64,000 bases of DNA from Antrodiella citrinella (Eukaryota > Basidiomycota > Agaricomycetes > Polyporales > Steccherinaceae), in the NCBI GenBank assembly GCA_004802725.1, contig SGPM01000018.1, positions 119,197-183,196 of the forward strand, in the 5' to 3' direction. The notes under the pieces are model-generated. The model did not search any database. It worked only from the letters and a program-made list of their open reading frames with translations, and had not been told where the DNA came from. Every line of letters starts with the position of its first letter. Position 1 is the stretch's first letter. The position numbers and the translations under genes are program-made. Of this stretch, positions 25,220 through 35,983 are shown in pieces.

Positions 25220-26443
25220 ATGGCCTCATCCCTCGTCGCCGTCCTCGCTCCCGTCCTTCGCAGCCCCTCCGTCGACGAGAGCGACCAGAGCTCCATCATT
25301 TCCTCCCAAGGTTCGTCGTGTCGTCTGGCCACAGTCGCGTACATATACTCACCCACACCCCAGGCACGTGTTCGTCCCTCTCCGGCTCGTCACTCGACCC
25401 ATCGTCGTCATCGGGCACCTACATTCGCGCGAACGAGCACCTCGCAGTCCTATTGCCTAAAAAACATTGGAAGGTCCGTTGCATCATATCTACAGCTTCG
25501 GCTTCTTCCGAACATACAACTGACGGATCTCGCACAGCCGGACGCGCAGGCTGTCTGTTGCGACACCTTCATCTGCCGCAAGAAGTTCTCTATGTGGGAA
25601 CGCAAGCATGTGAGTTCATCCTCATGGCCTGCATCTGTTCCGTGCTCACCGCGGGTTCCTCCGTTCCATCAGCACTGCAGGAAATGCGGAGGCGTTTTCT
25701 GCTCTGACTGTTCCGCCCGTGCAACCGCCCTCCTCGACACGTCCATGCTCGAGTTCCTCCATCCTCCCAGGGACGTTCCCATCATCACTTTCCATTCACT
25801 CACTTCGCCCGTGCGTCCCGCTCGCGTCTGCGAAGGCTGCTACGATCAGATCCATGGCTGCAAAAGCTCCTACACGCCTTCCCTCCAGCGTTCCGCTCCT
25901 CTTGCCTTCTCTACAGAATCTTATTCGGCGGCGTCCTCTTTGTCAGGGTCCCCAGTGTCTCCTCTCGACGGACATCCTCTTCCCCCTCGCCCCCGCATTC
26001 GACGTGCTCACACGTCCCCTCGCATCCCTCATCACGCCGGGTCCTCTCTCCGCACCACCTCTCCGTTACCCAACGTGATCGCAGGTGCCCATGTCACGGA
26101 CTCCGATCTAGGCGAGTTGGAAACGTATCCCCTCCGCCACGCCAGCGTCATCTGCAAAGCGACCGGTGGAGGCAGATGGGAGCCCAAACCCGTGGTCAGA
26201 TACATTGTCCATCACGTTCCGGGAACGAAGGCTCCATACGAGCTTGATCTCGAGCGCGAGGAGGAGGAGCACCGTATCTGGCGCGCCAACCCCATACTCC
26301 GCGATGGAGGTGAGTGATTCCTTCGTGTCCCCTCTTCTGGGATCGTGTCTGACCGTGCTCCACTCGCAGATTTCCAACTTCGAGTTCCCCGCCCGCTTGA
26401 GCCTTGCTCGCCTGGCGGCCCCATCCAACTCTCGACGTTCTAA
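25220..26443 (+). CDS. FYVE zinc-finger protein (PI3P-binding)
   Basis: FYVE domains bind phosphatidylinositol 3-phosphate on endosomes and vacuoles. After a Ser-rich N-terminus, the exons join to give HWKPD (the WxxD element), CCDTFICRKKFSMWERKH, HCRKCGGVFCSDCS (the basic RKHHCRxCG signature, joined exactly at a splice) and ARVCEGCYD (the RVC element). All eight zinc ligands appear present, so the domain should be functional. Between the third and fourth ligand pairs is a longer insertion (LEFLHPPRDVPIITFHSL), as in fungal Pib1-like proteins. The C-terminal half is Ser/Pro-rich, then a conserved-looking LELEREEEEH-type region. The last intron starts with GTGAGT at 26310, and the final exon ends PGGPIQLSTF with TAA at 26441-26443. 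No RING or lipase domain was seen. Confidence 0.88.
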
Positions 26444-29249
26444 TCGAGGTTTCTCTGCTATCGTCTGCTCGCCATGACTCGCGCATTTCCCTGCTGCCTC
26501 TCATCATCGTCACCGTCACCCCGCTATGGTCGGTCCACTCGTCTCAAAGTTTATCCGGTCTCATGTTGTCCTCTCTCACTCTTGCTGTGTCCCTGTTGTT
26601 GCATATCATCATCCCCGGCTCGGTTTCTTGCATTTGTCTTATACCTGTCACATAGTTGTTACCCACTTGCACTCATCCCTCGTCACCACCATCTGCTGTC
26701 CGCTGCGTCACCTCCTTCCTTCCTGCCGCACTTGTTGTTGCTCACTGCGAGTCGATGTTGTCACGTCCTCGCGTTGCGTTGCTTGCCTAATTATTGTTAT
26801 TTCCTTGTACTTTGTGTCGCGTTTACTTATGCCGCTTTTTGCTTGTCGCTTAATTGTACTGGTATGTCTGTTTAGAGAGTGTTTGCTGTTGCGAATTATA
26901 TGCGCTCCTTTGCTCCATGTCTATCTCTTCGCGTGCTCGTGTGTCCTGTATCCCTGTCTCTCCTGTTTTCGAGGCAAAGGGGCTGCTCGTCCTATCTGAT
27001 GGTCATGCGTGAATGTGTGGGTACATGCTGGTTGCAGGAGCGGCTGGTGGACGGCCTCTGGGTGATAATACGGTTGCGGACAATCAAACTCAACCAATAT
27101 TTTGCCATCTTACATATACATATCACTGTAGGCTCAGATCAAGTCCCTCACACGGAACCCTCCACGGCTGCGCGGGTGGAGGGTTTTGGTATGAGACTAC
27201 CTTTGGTTTGTGTTCTCCCGCTATTAAATTTATTGTAGTCTGCGTACCGGCTGTATGAGATCTTGCCTCCGCATTCCATGGTCCTCCAGTAAGCACAACT
27301 CAGGGTTGACATTTTTTACAGGACAAGGAGAGCTTGGGGTTCGTTCGGAGCTACATTTTGTGGGCCTAGCGTGCAAGCGGAAAAGCAAACCGGTGTTACT
27401 GATGCCAGTGGGACCTAACCGGAATATATCCTCCTCCTCCTCCTCCTGTACTCGTGGACCTACAACCCGGACGGATAGGGGAAGTTTCTGCAGTTGAGCT
27501 GCTTCTGCGGTCTCCGTGAGCAGTGTCGATCGACATGAGTATCTTGCTCGAGCTCCCGAGAACAGGCACCTGCTGTGCGCACACCGACATCTCTGTCGAT
27601 ACGGAGCACGGACCCGAACTGTCGACTGCTAGCTCTATCTCTGTCTGCTTATCTCTCGCTCCCGAGTTGTGGCTATACTCGTGGACCTACAACTCGGACG
27701 GAAAGGGACAGCTTCTGCGCTAGAGTCACTTCAAGTTCTACGATCTTCGCGAGTAGGCTGTTTATCGAATTGACCTGACTCTGCTCTCGAAACGAACTGG
27801 GCTGTCGTCGTCTCTGCACACCGGTCGCTTCTGTCGAGGCGGAGAATGGAGCCGAATTGTCTGCCACAAGCAGTCTCTCAGCACATCAACCAAGGTTTGA
27901 GGCTGCAGGGTACTGTATGTACTACTCGGAACCACCGGGTGGAATATCGTTATGCAGCAGGCCTGAATTGGAGTAAGTCAGCAATCAGTTGTACAATAAT
28001 TCGCTCAGGCTCGGAGACGTGACCCTTTCCGGAGGTGGGTTGTCTGAAGGAGACAGTTCCGCACGGGCTCCGAGTCCTCCTTACACACAAGTAGTACATG
28101 CTTGAAGCTTGACGTAGGTTGAATGCATTCGTTTCAGGTGTGTTTGGCCGGTTTCGACAACTGAAGAAAGAACTTTAGGAAGGGCGCACAGGACTTCGAC
28201 CGCGTCGCGACACGATCACGTGTTTGCAAAAGGTCTTTCAGCCCGTTTCAGACTTGTGTTTTGGTCATTCTTTCTCTTCCTCGTAGTGTCGTTGAACTCA
28301 ACCCGGCGTTTTTGAAGTTACTCATGGCCCTGAAAAATTGTGTGGGACCATGCGGCGCCACAGCTGCCACTCAGATACTGCTACGTACCAAGCGCGCCGT
28401 GTGTCAGAGGACCGCGTTTGAGAAGGTGCTGCTAGGGATGTTTTGCGTACAATCCGCAAGAGAGGATCACCCCGACGGAGGTTGCGAAGGCTTTGTCTTG
28501 GTTGACGGTTCTTGACGAGGGGCTCATGAACACTGGTAAAGCCGCAGAGCCGACAGCGAGAGGTGTTGGTGGGAAGGGGTCGGGAGCTTATGGTACGTTG
28601 AAGTGCTTCAAGGTCATCCTCATTCACAGGCTCACAGCTGATATGTTGTACTATGTCTAGACAACTTTTATTCCTATTCACGTAGAGTGACGTAGTGGTT
28701 CAAGACAAGGATGCAACCACATCTTTATAATTTCTTTTTTCCGGCCCTTATTGCAGCTCTTGTCGATCGCTTCGCATTCAATAATCTAAAGTATGGTTAA
28801 ACGAGAGATCCCACCTTAATCCAATCTGCACGGGCCAGTATGAGTTTTAGTGTAGATCGTGAGTACTGCGTATGAACGCGTAACTTACTTCTCCAGCCTT
28901 GAACATATCCTAAGTTGACTCGGACCAATCTCAGCATATAACCTCCGTCTGAATCTCTTCTCTCTTACCAGGGTTTGCGAGTTGCAGGTGGCGTGGTCGG
29001 AATTCATTCGCGTAAGGGTGTCTTACTGTACCTGCTGTGACTATGGCATTCGACGGCAAACACCGTGATGAGTACATGTGGGCGCCACCTGGCACTCGAC
29101 CTTCCTGCCAACCGGAGTATTATATGCCCCCGACTCTACTTCAAACGTACTTATCCATCTGATCTACAAGCTATCAGTCTTGAGTCAAGCGTTTTGTTAG
29201 AGCTTGTCATCTGAAGACGAATCTTGAGGTGTCGTTCACGACCCCTCTC
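26444..29249. other. 2.8-kb gene-poor stretch
   Basis: Between the FYVE gene and ALG1. The first part (26444-27000) is T/C-rich and probably 3' UTR. A diverged tandem repeat lies at 27450-27900 (listed separately). A minus-strand frame at 28322-28681 reads as a plausible but unrecognised Arg-rich peptide containing SRCRLCGF; I cannot decide if it is coding. A promoter for ALG1 must lie near the right end; TATTATATG occurs at about 29117-29125. Confidence 0.4.
27450..27900 (-). repeat. Two diverged tandem copies of a ~220-bp unit
   Basis: The sequence ACTCGTGGACCTACAACyCGGACGGA occurs near 27450 and again near 27677, and similarity continues through a CTGTCGATACGGAG-type segment in each copy. 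On the minus strand both copies can be read to end in nearly the same peptide: QKLPLSVRVVGPRV in one and QKLSLSVRVVGPRV in the other, preceded by TLLTE or SLLAK. That suggests an old coding repeat, or a fragment of a gene with internal repeats, but the copies are now in different frames. Confidence 0.5.
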
Positions 29250-31196
29250 ATGGACTATGGACCCACCAACACGGAGCTTCCTGTCCTCAAACTCCTCGTT
29301 CTCTTTGCGCTAGGATACTTGGTATGGCGCGTCTGGAGAAGTCCTTCCGAAACGCCGTCTTTGCGGTCGGCCGCGATATTGGTCTTGGGCGATATAGGCA
29401 GGAGTCCGAGGATGATGTATCACGCGGAGAGCTTTGCTGAGAACGGGTTTGAGACTTTCGTTATTGGGAACAGAGGTACGACTATCAGGATTATATCTAT
29501 GTTTGTGTCTTCTGATAAGTGATATGCGTTCACCAGGTTCAAAGCCAATCTCCTCGCTCCTCACCATCCCACACGTACACTTCCTTTACCTTCCCAACTC
29601 ACCTCGTCCGATCCCAGGGATCCCCTTCATGTTGAACGCTCCTCGCAAAGTCATTCTTCAAGTATTCCATATACTCAGTGCACTTCTCGTACGAATTCCC
29701 CGCCCTCCGGAGTTCATCGTTGTTCAGGTGCGCGTGTTCGTCATACGGCAAGCCAGTTACGGATGCTGACCCTATCTGGTTTGGTGATGGAAAGAAAGAA
29801 CCCGCCCAGTATACCTACATTGGCACTCGTATGGATCGTGGGACGTTTGAGAGGGAGCAAAGTTATCATTGATTGGCATAATCTTGGTTACAGTATCTTG
29901 GCCATGAAGTTGGGAGAGAGGCATATACTTGTGAGGATAGCCAAACGGTGCGTGAATTGCATCTTCCGAATCTTCTGAGTGGTTACTAACTGACATTAGG
30001 TTTGAATCGTACTTTGGGCGTACAGCCTACGCGCATTTATTCGTTACCAACGCTATGCATGACCACTTGGTGAAGGAGTGGGATTTGCAGTGCGTTTACC
30101 AATTTGCCATCTATGACCACGTTCTCATTGTATAGTCCAGAGGTCTCAAAGTCGTCTTGCATGATAGACCACCTGCCCACTTCCATCGCTCGTCACCTTC
30201 GGAAATTCATGAGGTGAGACCGTCTTTCCTCTCTCGGCTCGAGCTGTGCTAACAGCTTTTATGTAGCTTTTCCTCCGTCTGGAACCATCGCTCTCCACAC
30301 GTTCACTACAGACCTTCCTACCAAAATCCGACGCGCCTCATGCAACACCATTCACCGAAATCACTTTCTCCATAGATCCCAATCCTACTCCGCGACCTGA
30401 CAGACCAGCACTCCTTGTCTCCAGTACATCCTGGACCCCAGATGAAGATTTCTCCATCTTGCTGGAGGCGTTGCAGTTGTACGAAACCAAAGCGGCTGAG
30501 GCGAATGGAATGTTGCCGAAGGTGTTGATGGTCGTGACAGGAAAGGGGCCGGAAAGAGAGAAGTACATGCGAGAGATTGAGAAGCTGCAAAACGGGAGCA
30601 GAGAGGACGAGGGTTGGAAGTGGGTCAGGTGCGTGAGTATGTGGTTAGAGCCGGAGGATTATCCGGTATTGCTTGGTGCGTTACTCCTGAGTCGTTGTTG
30701 TGTCTGCCAATTGATCGTGTGCGAGTAGGTTCGGCGGACCTAGGCATCTCGTTGCACTCTAGCTCGTCTGCTTTAGACCTGCCTATGAAAGTCGTCGACA
30801 TGTTCGGATGTGGGCTACCAGTCTGCGCGTTGAACTTTGCATGGTAAGTACATATTTTCCTGTTCTGTGTTCCTCTTGCTCATGCATGCCGCGTAGTTTG
30901 GATGAACTCGTGAAAGACGGTGTCAACGGTCTGGTCTTCAACAATGCCGAACAGCTGTCGGTCCAATTAGAGGTGCGTCATTACACATACTTAATCTTGC
31001 GCAGTATCCTGACGATACGATACAGTCCTTGTTAACGTCTTTCCCAGAATCAAAGCCTCTGTCGGCTCTCAGGGCCAACTTCATTACTGACACCATGACA
31101 CAAGAGGCCGTGCAATGGCAATGGGGCACTTGGCAGAAAAATTGGAACACGGTGATGCGGCCGCTGATACTGAGAGACGTTCCTGAGAGACATTAG
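29250..31196 (+). CDS. ALG1: ALG1, chitobiosyldiphosphodolichol beta-mannosyltransferase
   Basis: Alg1 adds the first mannose, from GDP-mannose, to GlcNAc2-PP-dolichol on the cytosolic ER face, an essential early N-glycosylation step (GT33 family). The start at 29250 gives [14 protein letters not shown] and an N-terminal membrane anchor ([14 protein letters not shown]). Family blocks follow across about eight exons: [23 protein letters not shown], the [15 protein letters not shown] region, [49 protein letters not shown] and VVTGKGP. Then [17 protein letters not shown] and [16 protein letters not shown] form the donor-sugar site, and [13 protein letters not shown] ends the core. The protein stops with RDVPERH at TAG 31194-31196. 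All expected motifs are present. It converges on the SBDS gene with about 157 bp between stops. Confidence 0.95.
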
Positions 31197-31353
31197 GGTG
31201 GAGGGATTATCTGTGGGTGCGAGAGACTAGGTTTGCTTGCCAGTGATACGGATATTATACAATTGTTTGTGTCGCTGATACAATTCAAGAAATCAAGAGC
31301 GGATACAAGTGAGAACTTTCTGCTACATCTATGAGGATTCCACATGTGACACT

Positions 31354-32372
31354 TTAGCTGCTTGCTGTCGCTGCGAAGGACATCGTTTCGAGTCGACCAC
31401 GTCCTTTGCATTCTTTCTGGAGAAGATCGTTGATGATTCGGAATTGACCGGGGTCAATGAGCATGACCTTTGTAACAAAGTAGATCAGCAATCAGCCAGA
31501 TTTCATGAGTACAGTGAACGGACCGCTTCCCATGACGCCGCTGTCTTCTCTTCATTCTCAACCTTCTCTGCGCCTGCCAACACCTTCTCAACAAGCTTCG
31601 ACCTCACCTCACCCTCCTCCACATTGACACCAACCTTGACCCGCATGCGCGCCCTCTGAATTGGCAGCGTGCTATCCGTCTGCAGCAGCTTGATGCATTC
31701 GCCAACTTGCGATTTGGCGTTCTTTCCCGGACGAACGCTGAACCCAGCTTCTGTCAATGCCTTCTCGATGATGCCGACGGGGTAGGGCCGTTGTGTGGAG
31801 GGGTCGACGCATTTCTCGGCAACGAGTGTTGCGATCTCGCGGCGGATGGAGGAGAGGTCGTGGTCGCGCTCTTTCTCGCCGACTTGGAGCTCGCCTTTCT
31901 TCAAGATCTACAAGACATTCGTTCATGCACAGTCAATCATCTGATTCGACCAGCGCGAGAAAGATTGTGTGCGGCTCACCTCTTTTACGATGACGTCGGT
32001 CTCTGTGGTCCCGAACGACTTCTGCAAGTCTTGATGTTTCGCGAGTTCACCCTTGGATACGTTCACAAAGATGTTCTCGATTTGCATCACGTCGTCCAAG
32101 TTTGTCTCCACACCGGTTCTCCATTCTTGTACTTTGTTCTTGTAACACGCGATCTAAGCACACGATCATCGGTATGATGACTTTAGTCCAAAGACAAGAT
32201 GCGAGTTCAGCAGAAATAGTACATACCTCAAACCTTTTGCCACCTTTCTTGTACCGAACTATGGAAACATTTGTCAATCTAGTGGGGTCTTGCGATCAGA
32301 AGATATATACCCGAAGTATCCCATCCGACAACGGACTCACTTGATCTGGTTGGATGGTAAGTTGATAGGCAT
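31354..32372 (-). CDS. SDO1: SBDS/SDO1 ribosome maturation protein
   Basis: SBDS works with the GTPase EFL1 to release eIF6 from late 60S ribosomal subunits. Exon 1 begins ATG at 32372 (MPINLPSNQIK), joined to LTNVSIVRYKKGGKRFE, then ACYKNKVQEWRTGVE, DLDDVMQIENIFVNVSKGELA, FGTTETDVIVKE, ILKKGELQVGEKERDHDL, VDPSTQRPYPVGIIEKAL and MRVKVGVNVEEGE. A final intron with a GTCCGT donor after SWEA leads to a last exon, VMLIDPGQFRIINDLLQKECKGRGRLETM, stopping at 31354. With that exon the three SBDS domains are complete, about 250 residues as usual. Without it the protein would look truncated (SLYS then stop), so the splice decides the annotation. It is divergent from DBP3, another 60S factor. Confidence 0.94.
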
Positions 32373-32717
32373 CGTAGTAGCTGGTGGCGATAAAGTATAC
32401 GATACCAGTAGTAGTGTGTTGAAGAGGAAAGAGAGGCGATTCAGGAAGAAGAGCCCAAAGAACCTGAGTCAAGGAACCGGCGGGACCGTGACAATTCATT
32501 TCGATCTTATCTTATCTGAAGAACAGCATATCGGCAAAGGTCACATTTTCAGAATCTCTTCGAGTGTATCTGCGTGCTCATCCATTTACCACTGTCCTCT
32601 ACTCTCATTCACTCGTTCTTGGTTGTTCATAGAACTGTGTACTCATCACGGAGATAGAAGCCGACACTAGACAGCTGTACTATCACACCCCGTAAACGCT
32701 CAAAAATAAAGCACAGG
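32373..32717. promoter_or_regulatory. Bidirectional promoter of SDO1 and DBP3
   Basis: Only 345 bp separates the two start codons, so both promoters are here. A CTCATCAC at 32642-32649 is one base off the PAC core (CTCATCGC) known from yeast ribosome-biogenesis promoters; a match this short can arise by chance. No TATA box was identified. Confidence 0.6.
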
Positions 32718-34941
32718 ATGTCGAAGGATACCCTGGGTGTTGTAGCAACAGAGAGCTCAAATGGTGTGTGTGTGTGTTGCCTTTATGACGGATGCAGTTC
32801 ATTCTGAAATACTCCCCAATTCTCAGCTGCTGTAAACGTAGACAAAATCTCCAAGAAAGAGAGGAAGGAGAAACGGAAATCGCAAGTTGCGTCTTCCTCA
32901 GTATCAGGTGAAGGGACACCTGAGGACCACAAGGCAGATAAGCGTAAAAACAAGAAAAAGCGGAAAGCTGAGGCAGAGAGTGTAGAGGAGAGCCAGGTCG
33001 TACCCGGAGACGCTATGGATGTAGACGAGCCTGGTATGACACCATATATACGCTTCCCTTTATCTGCACTCACAATTGATGCTATGCAGCAACAGCTAAA
33101 TCTTTACAGTCCAAGACAGAGAAGAAAAAGAAACGTAAACGTGATACTGAAGTCGCTCAGGATGAGCCCTCAGCTGAGTCGACGGACAAAGAGAGGAAGA
33201 AGAAGAAGAAGAAGGCAAAGACTGACTCCTCCGAGGCGTCCCCTCTGGTCCCCTCATCCTCAGAACCCTCCGATGTTCAGTCTGAGATCCTGCCATCTAT
33301 TCCGTCTAAGGCTAAGAAGGAAAAGAAATCCAAGAAGGACAAGAAGCCAGCTCAATCAGAGCCCCCGTCCAGTTCCCCCGCAGTCGCCGTCGCATCGACC
33401 TCTATTCCCTCCAGCGAAGCTACTACCGCATTCCTCGCCAGACACTCCATCACTATCTACAGCGACCAAACCGTGACACCTATTGTTTCCTTCACGCAGC
33501 TTGACATTCCAGCCAAGTTGAAGTCTGCCTTCGACGGGTTTACGGAGCCCACACCCATTCAAGCATGTGCTTGGCCACCTGCTTTGGCTGGACAGGATGT
33601 AGTCGGTATCGCGGAGACCGGAAGGTTAGTATCTATGCTGAAGATGTTTACCTACGTGGTGCTGATTCACGATTCAGCGGCAAGACATTGGCTTTCGGTA
33701 TTCCCGCGCTGGTCCGTATCGCCTCTACCTCGTACACTCATTCAAAACCTGTCGCTCTTGTGGTCGCGCCCACTCGCGAATTGGCTATCCAGATCCACGA
33801 CGCTATCGCCCCGCTTGGGACTTCCTTCAATATTCGCAGCGTCGCCATCTTCGGTGGTGTAGATAAAAATGGTCAGATCAGAGCTCTCCAGCAGGACAAG
33901 AAGGACAAAGGCGGTCCCACCACCCGTATTGTCGTCGGGACTCCCGGCCGTATCCTAGATCTCATCAACGACAGGGTGCTCGATCTTTCAGAGGTGCATT
34001 ACCTTGTGTTGGACGAAGCGGATCGTATGTTGGACAAGGGGTTCGAAAACGACATTCGGAAGATTATTGAGGCTACAAAGGAAGGGGCCGAGAGGCAAAC
34101 GCTGATGTTCAGCGCGACGTGGCCCGACGCAGTCAGGAGACTGGCCAGCACATTCCAAAAGAAACCAGTCCGGGTGACCGTGGGCAGCGACGATTTAACT
34201 GCCAACAGTCGAGTAGAGCAGATGGTCGAGGTGTTTGAGGATTCGAGGTCAAAGGAGTACGTGGATTCATTTTATCCCCATCGACAAACCGCCTAACCCT
34301 TCATGTCCTCGCTAGTTATCGCCTTGTCGGCCATCTCAAGACGATTCTTCCGAAGAATCCCACACAGGCATCTGTGAACACTGTCCGCGTCCTTGTATTT
34401 GCACTTTACAAGAAAGAAGCGGACCGCGTCGAGGCGATGCTTCGAAGCAAAGGATTCACAGTCATTGGTCTTCACGGTGACATGAACCAGAATGCGCGCA
34501 TGGATGCATTGCAGCGGTTCAAATCGGGTGAAACGCCAGTATTGGTGGCCACGGACGTCGCTGCCCGCGGCCTGGACATCCCGAACGTAGCTGCGGTGAT
34601 CAACTACACCTTCCCTCTCACCATCGAAGATTACATTCATCGTATCGGTCGAACAGGTCAGTTGACACAACCCTCATCTGGAACATTAAGCTGATCGTCC
34701 CCTTTGTTGTCCAGGTCGTGGTGGAAAGAGCGGCAAGTCGATCACTTTCTTCACCGGAGACAATCACGAACGCAGTCTGGCGGGTGAGCTCGCTCGTGTC
34801 CTGCGGGAGAGTGGATTCGAATCGGAGGACTTGAAGGAAAAATTCCCGATGACCATCAAGAAGAAGACTCACAGTGTATATGGCGCATTCTACAGGGATG
34901 ACATCGCTGCGCCTGCCAAGCCGACGAAGATTGTGTTCTAA
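32718..34941 (+). CDS. DBP3: ATP-dependent RNA helicase DBP3
   Basis: Dbp3 is a nucleolar DEAD-box helicase needed for 27S pre-rRNA processing toward the 60S subunit. The start at 32718 ([15 protein letters not shown]) leads into a long Lys/Glu/Ser-rich N-terminal extension with KKKKRKR- and [12 protein letters not shown] basic runs, typical of Dbp3. The core has every motif: Q ([14 protein letters not shown]), I (AETGSGKT, joined across an intron at 33625-33680), Ia (PTRELA), GG ([10 protein letters not shown]), Ib (TPGRILDL), II (DEAD), III (SAT), V ([11 protein letters not shown]) and VI (HRIGRTGRGGKSG). The C-terminus ends VYGAFYRDD then TKIVF at TAA 34939-34941. YGAFYRDD is a Dbp3 hallmark. 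The gene is intact and shares its promoter region with SDO1. Confidence 0.95.
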
Positions 34942-35983
34942 TACTCTCTTCCTTTTCACTATGCTGCTTTTCGGTGCTTGGTATACCAGGGACTATTTCC
35001 CGTAAAGATTCGCAGCAAAGTATGCATTGGGCTATTTGCCAAGTTGAACCCTCCTTGTATTGCGAACGACAATTGCATTGTTGATCTACACACTGCACAC
35101 AGGTGATCGTTGCGATGCATACATAGCCATGATCAGTGTTTGAGTTCCGCGCCCAAGTTGTCTGATTGACATCGTCGGTTCGGACATACTCACCAGTTTC
35201 ACAGCAAGCTATAGTTGCTACCTACCGGCCTTGCTTCGAACACCACGAGTTCGGTATGTTCTATACACAACTTTCTGCCTTTACATTTGCTGTACTGACT
35301 TTGGGTCTGAGAAACTAGTGATCCTCGGATATGTAACGCCACGTGTATAAGGCGCATTCGCTATATACGGTACTTATGATGATCATGCATGATGTAGACA
35401 CGAACATTTTGTTGCGGCCAGATTTTTCTCAAAGTGAGTGCGGTCGGGGCTACAATGTTACTTAGTTCAATTTACAAGCAGTCGTGCCAGTCGTCTCAGC
35501 GTCACGCACGCGAGGCAGAAACAGGCTAAGTGTCAAGGGATGTCGCGACCCTGTCACTTGGATGTTCTTTGCTCGGCTACCACCTTTTCCGATTTTTCGA
35601 ACTTCACAACGGATAACTGCAAGACCGATGACTGGCAACCATACATACATTCGTGCAAGCTAGCATGCATGTATGCACGACGCAGCGAGGACCAACACCA
35701 GCGTTGGACCTCGGACCCCCTACCATCAATTTCGCCACCATCATCTGTGAATACTCGAGACCATCTGCCATCTAAGGTATCGCGAGGCCCTGAGAATTTT
35801 AATAAGGCCATGACCAGGTCAGGACCGGTACCGGTCAGGGCTGGTCGTTATGCTCTGCGTCGGTTGTTTGACTCGAGCGCTGTTTCTTCATTGCGATGTC
35901 AATGTTGCAATGCGGCAGTCTTTGTCCGTGGGCACTCTCTTCTCGTCCGCTTCACCATCGTCAGACCCGATTTTTCTGCTGAC
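34942..35983. other. Intergenic stretch, with possible 5' exon of the next gene
   Basis: This follows DBP3 and precedes the first secure codon of the membrane-protein gene. The frame is open upstream to about 35438, but its sequence does not look like protein until about 35984. A short exon carrying a signal peptide probably lies here, though none could be chosen with confidence. Confidence 0.4.

Noticed and set aside
31503..31520. Apparent early stop in SBDS after AVRSLYS
   Set aside because: A downstream exon with the expected LIDPGQFR block joins in frame through a GTCCGT donor, giving a full-length protein.
35438..35983. Upstream part of the long open frame before MDPLPYN
   Set aside because: Composition is not protein-like, and the frame is open by chance. 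A separate upstream exon is more likely.
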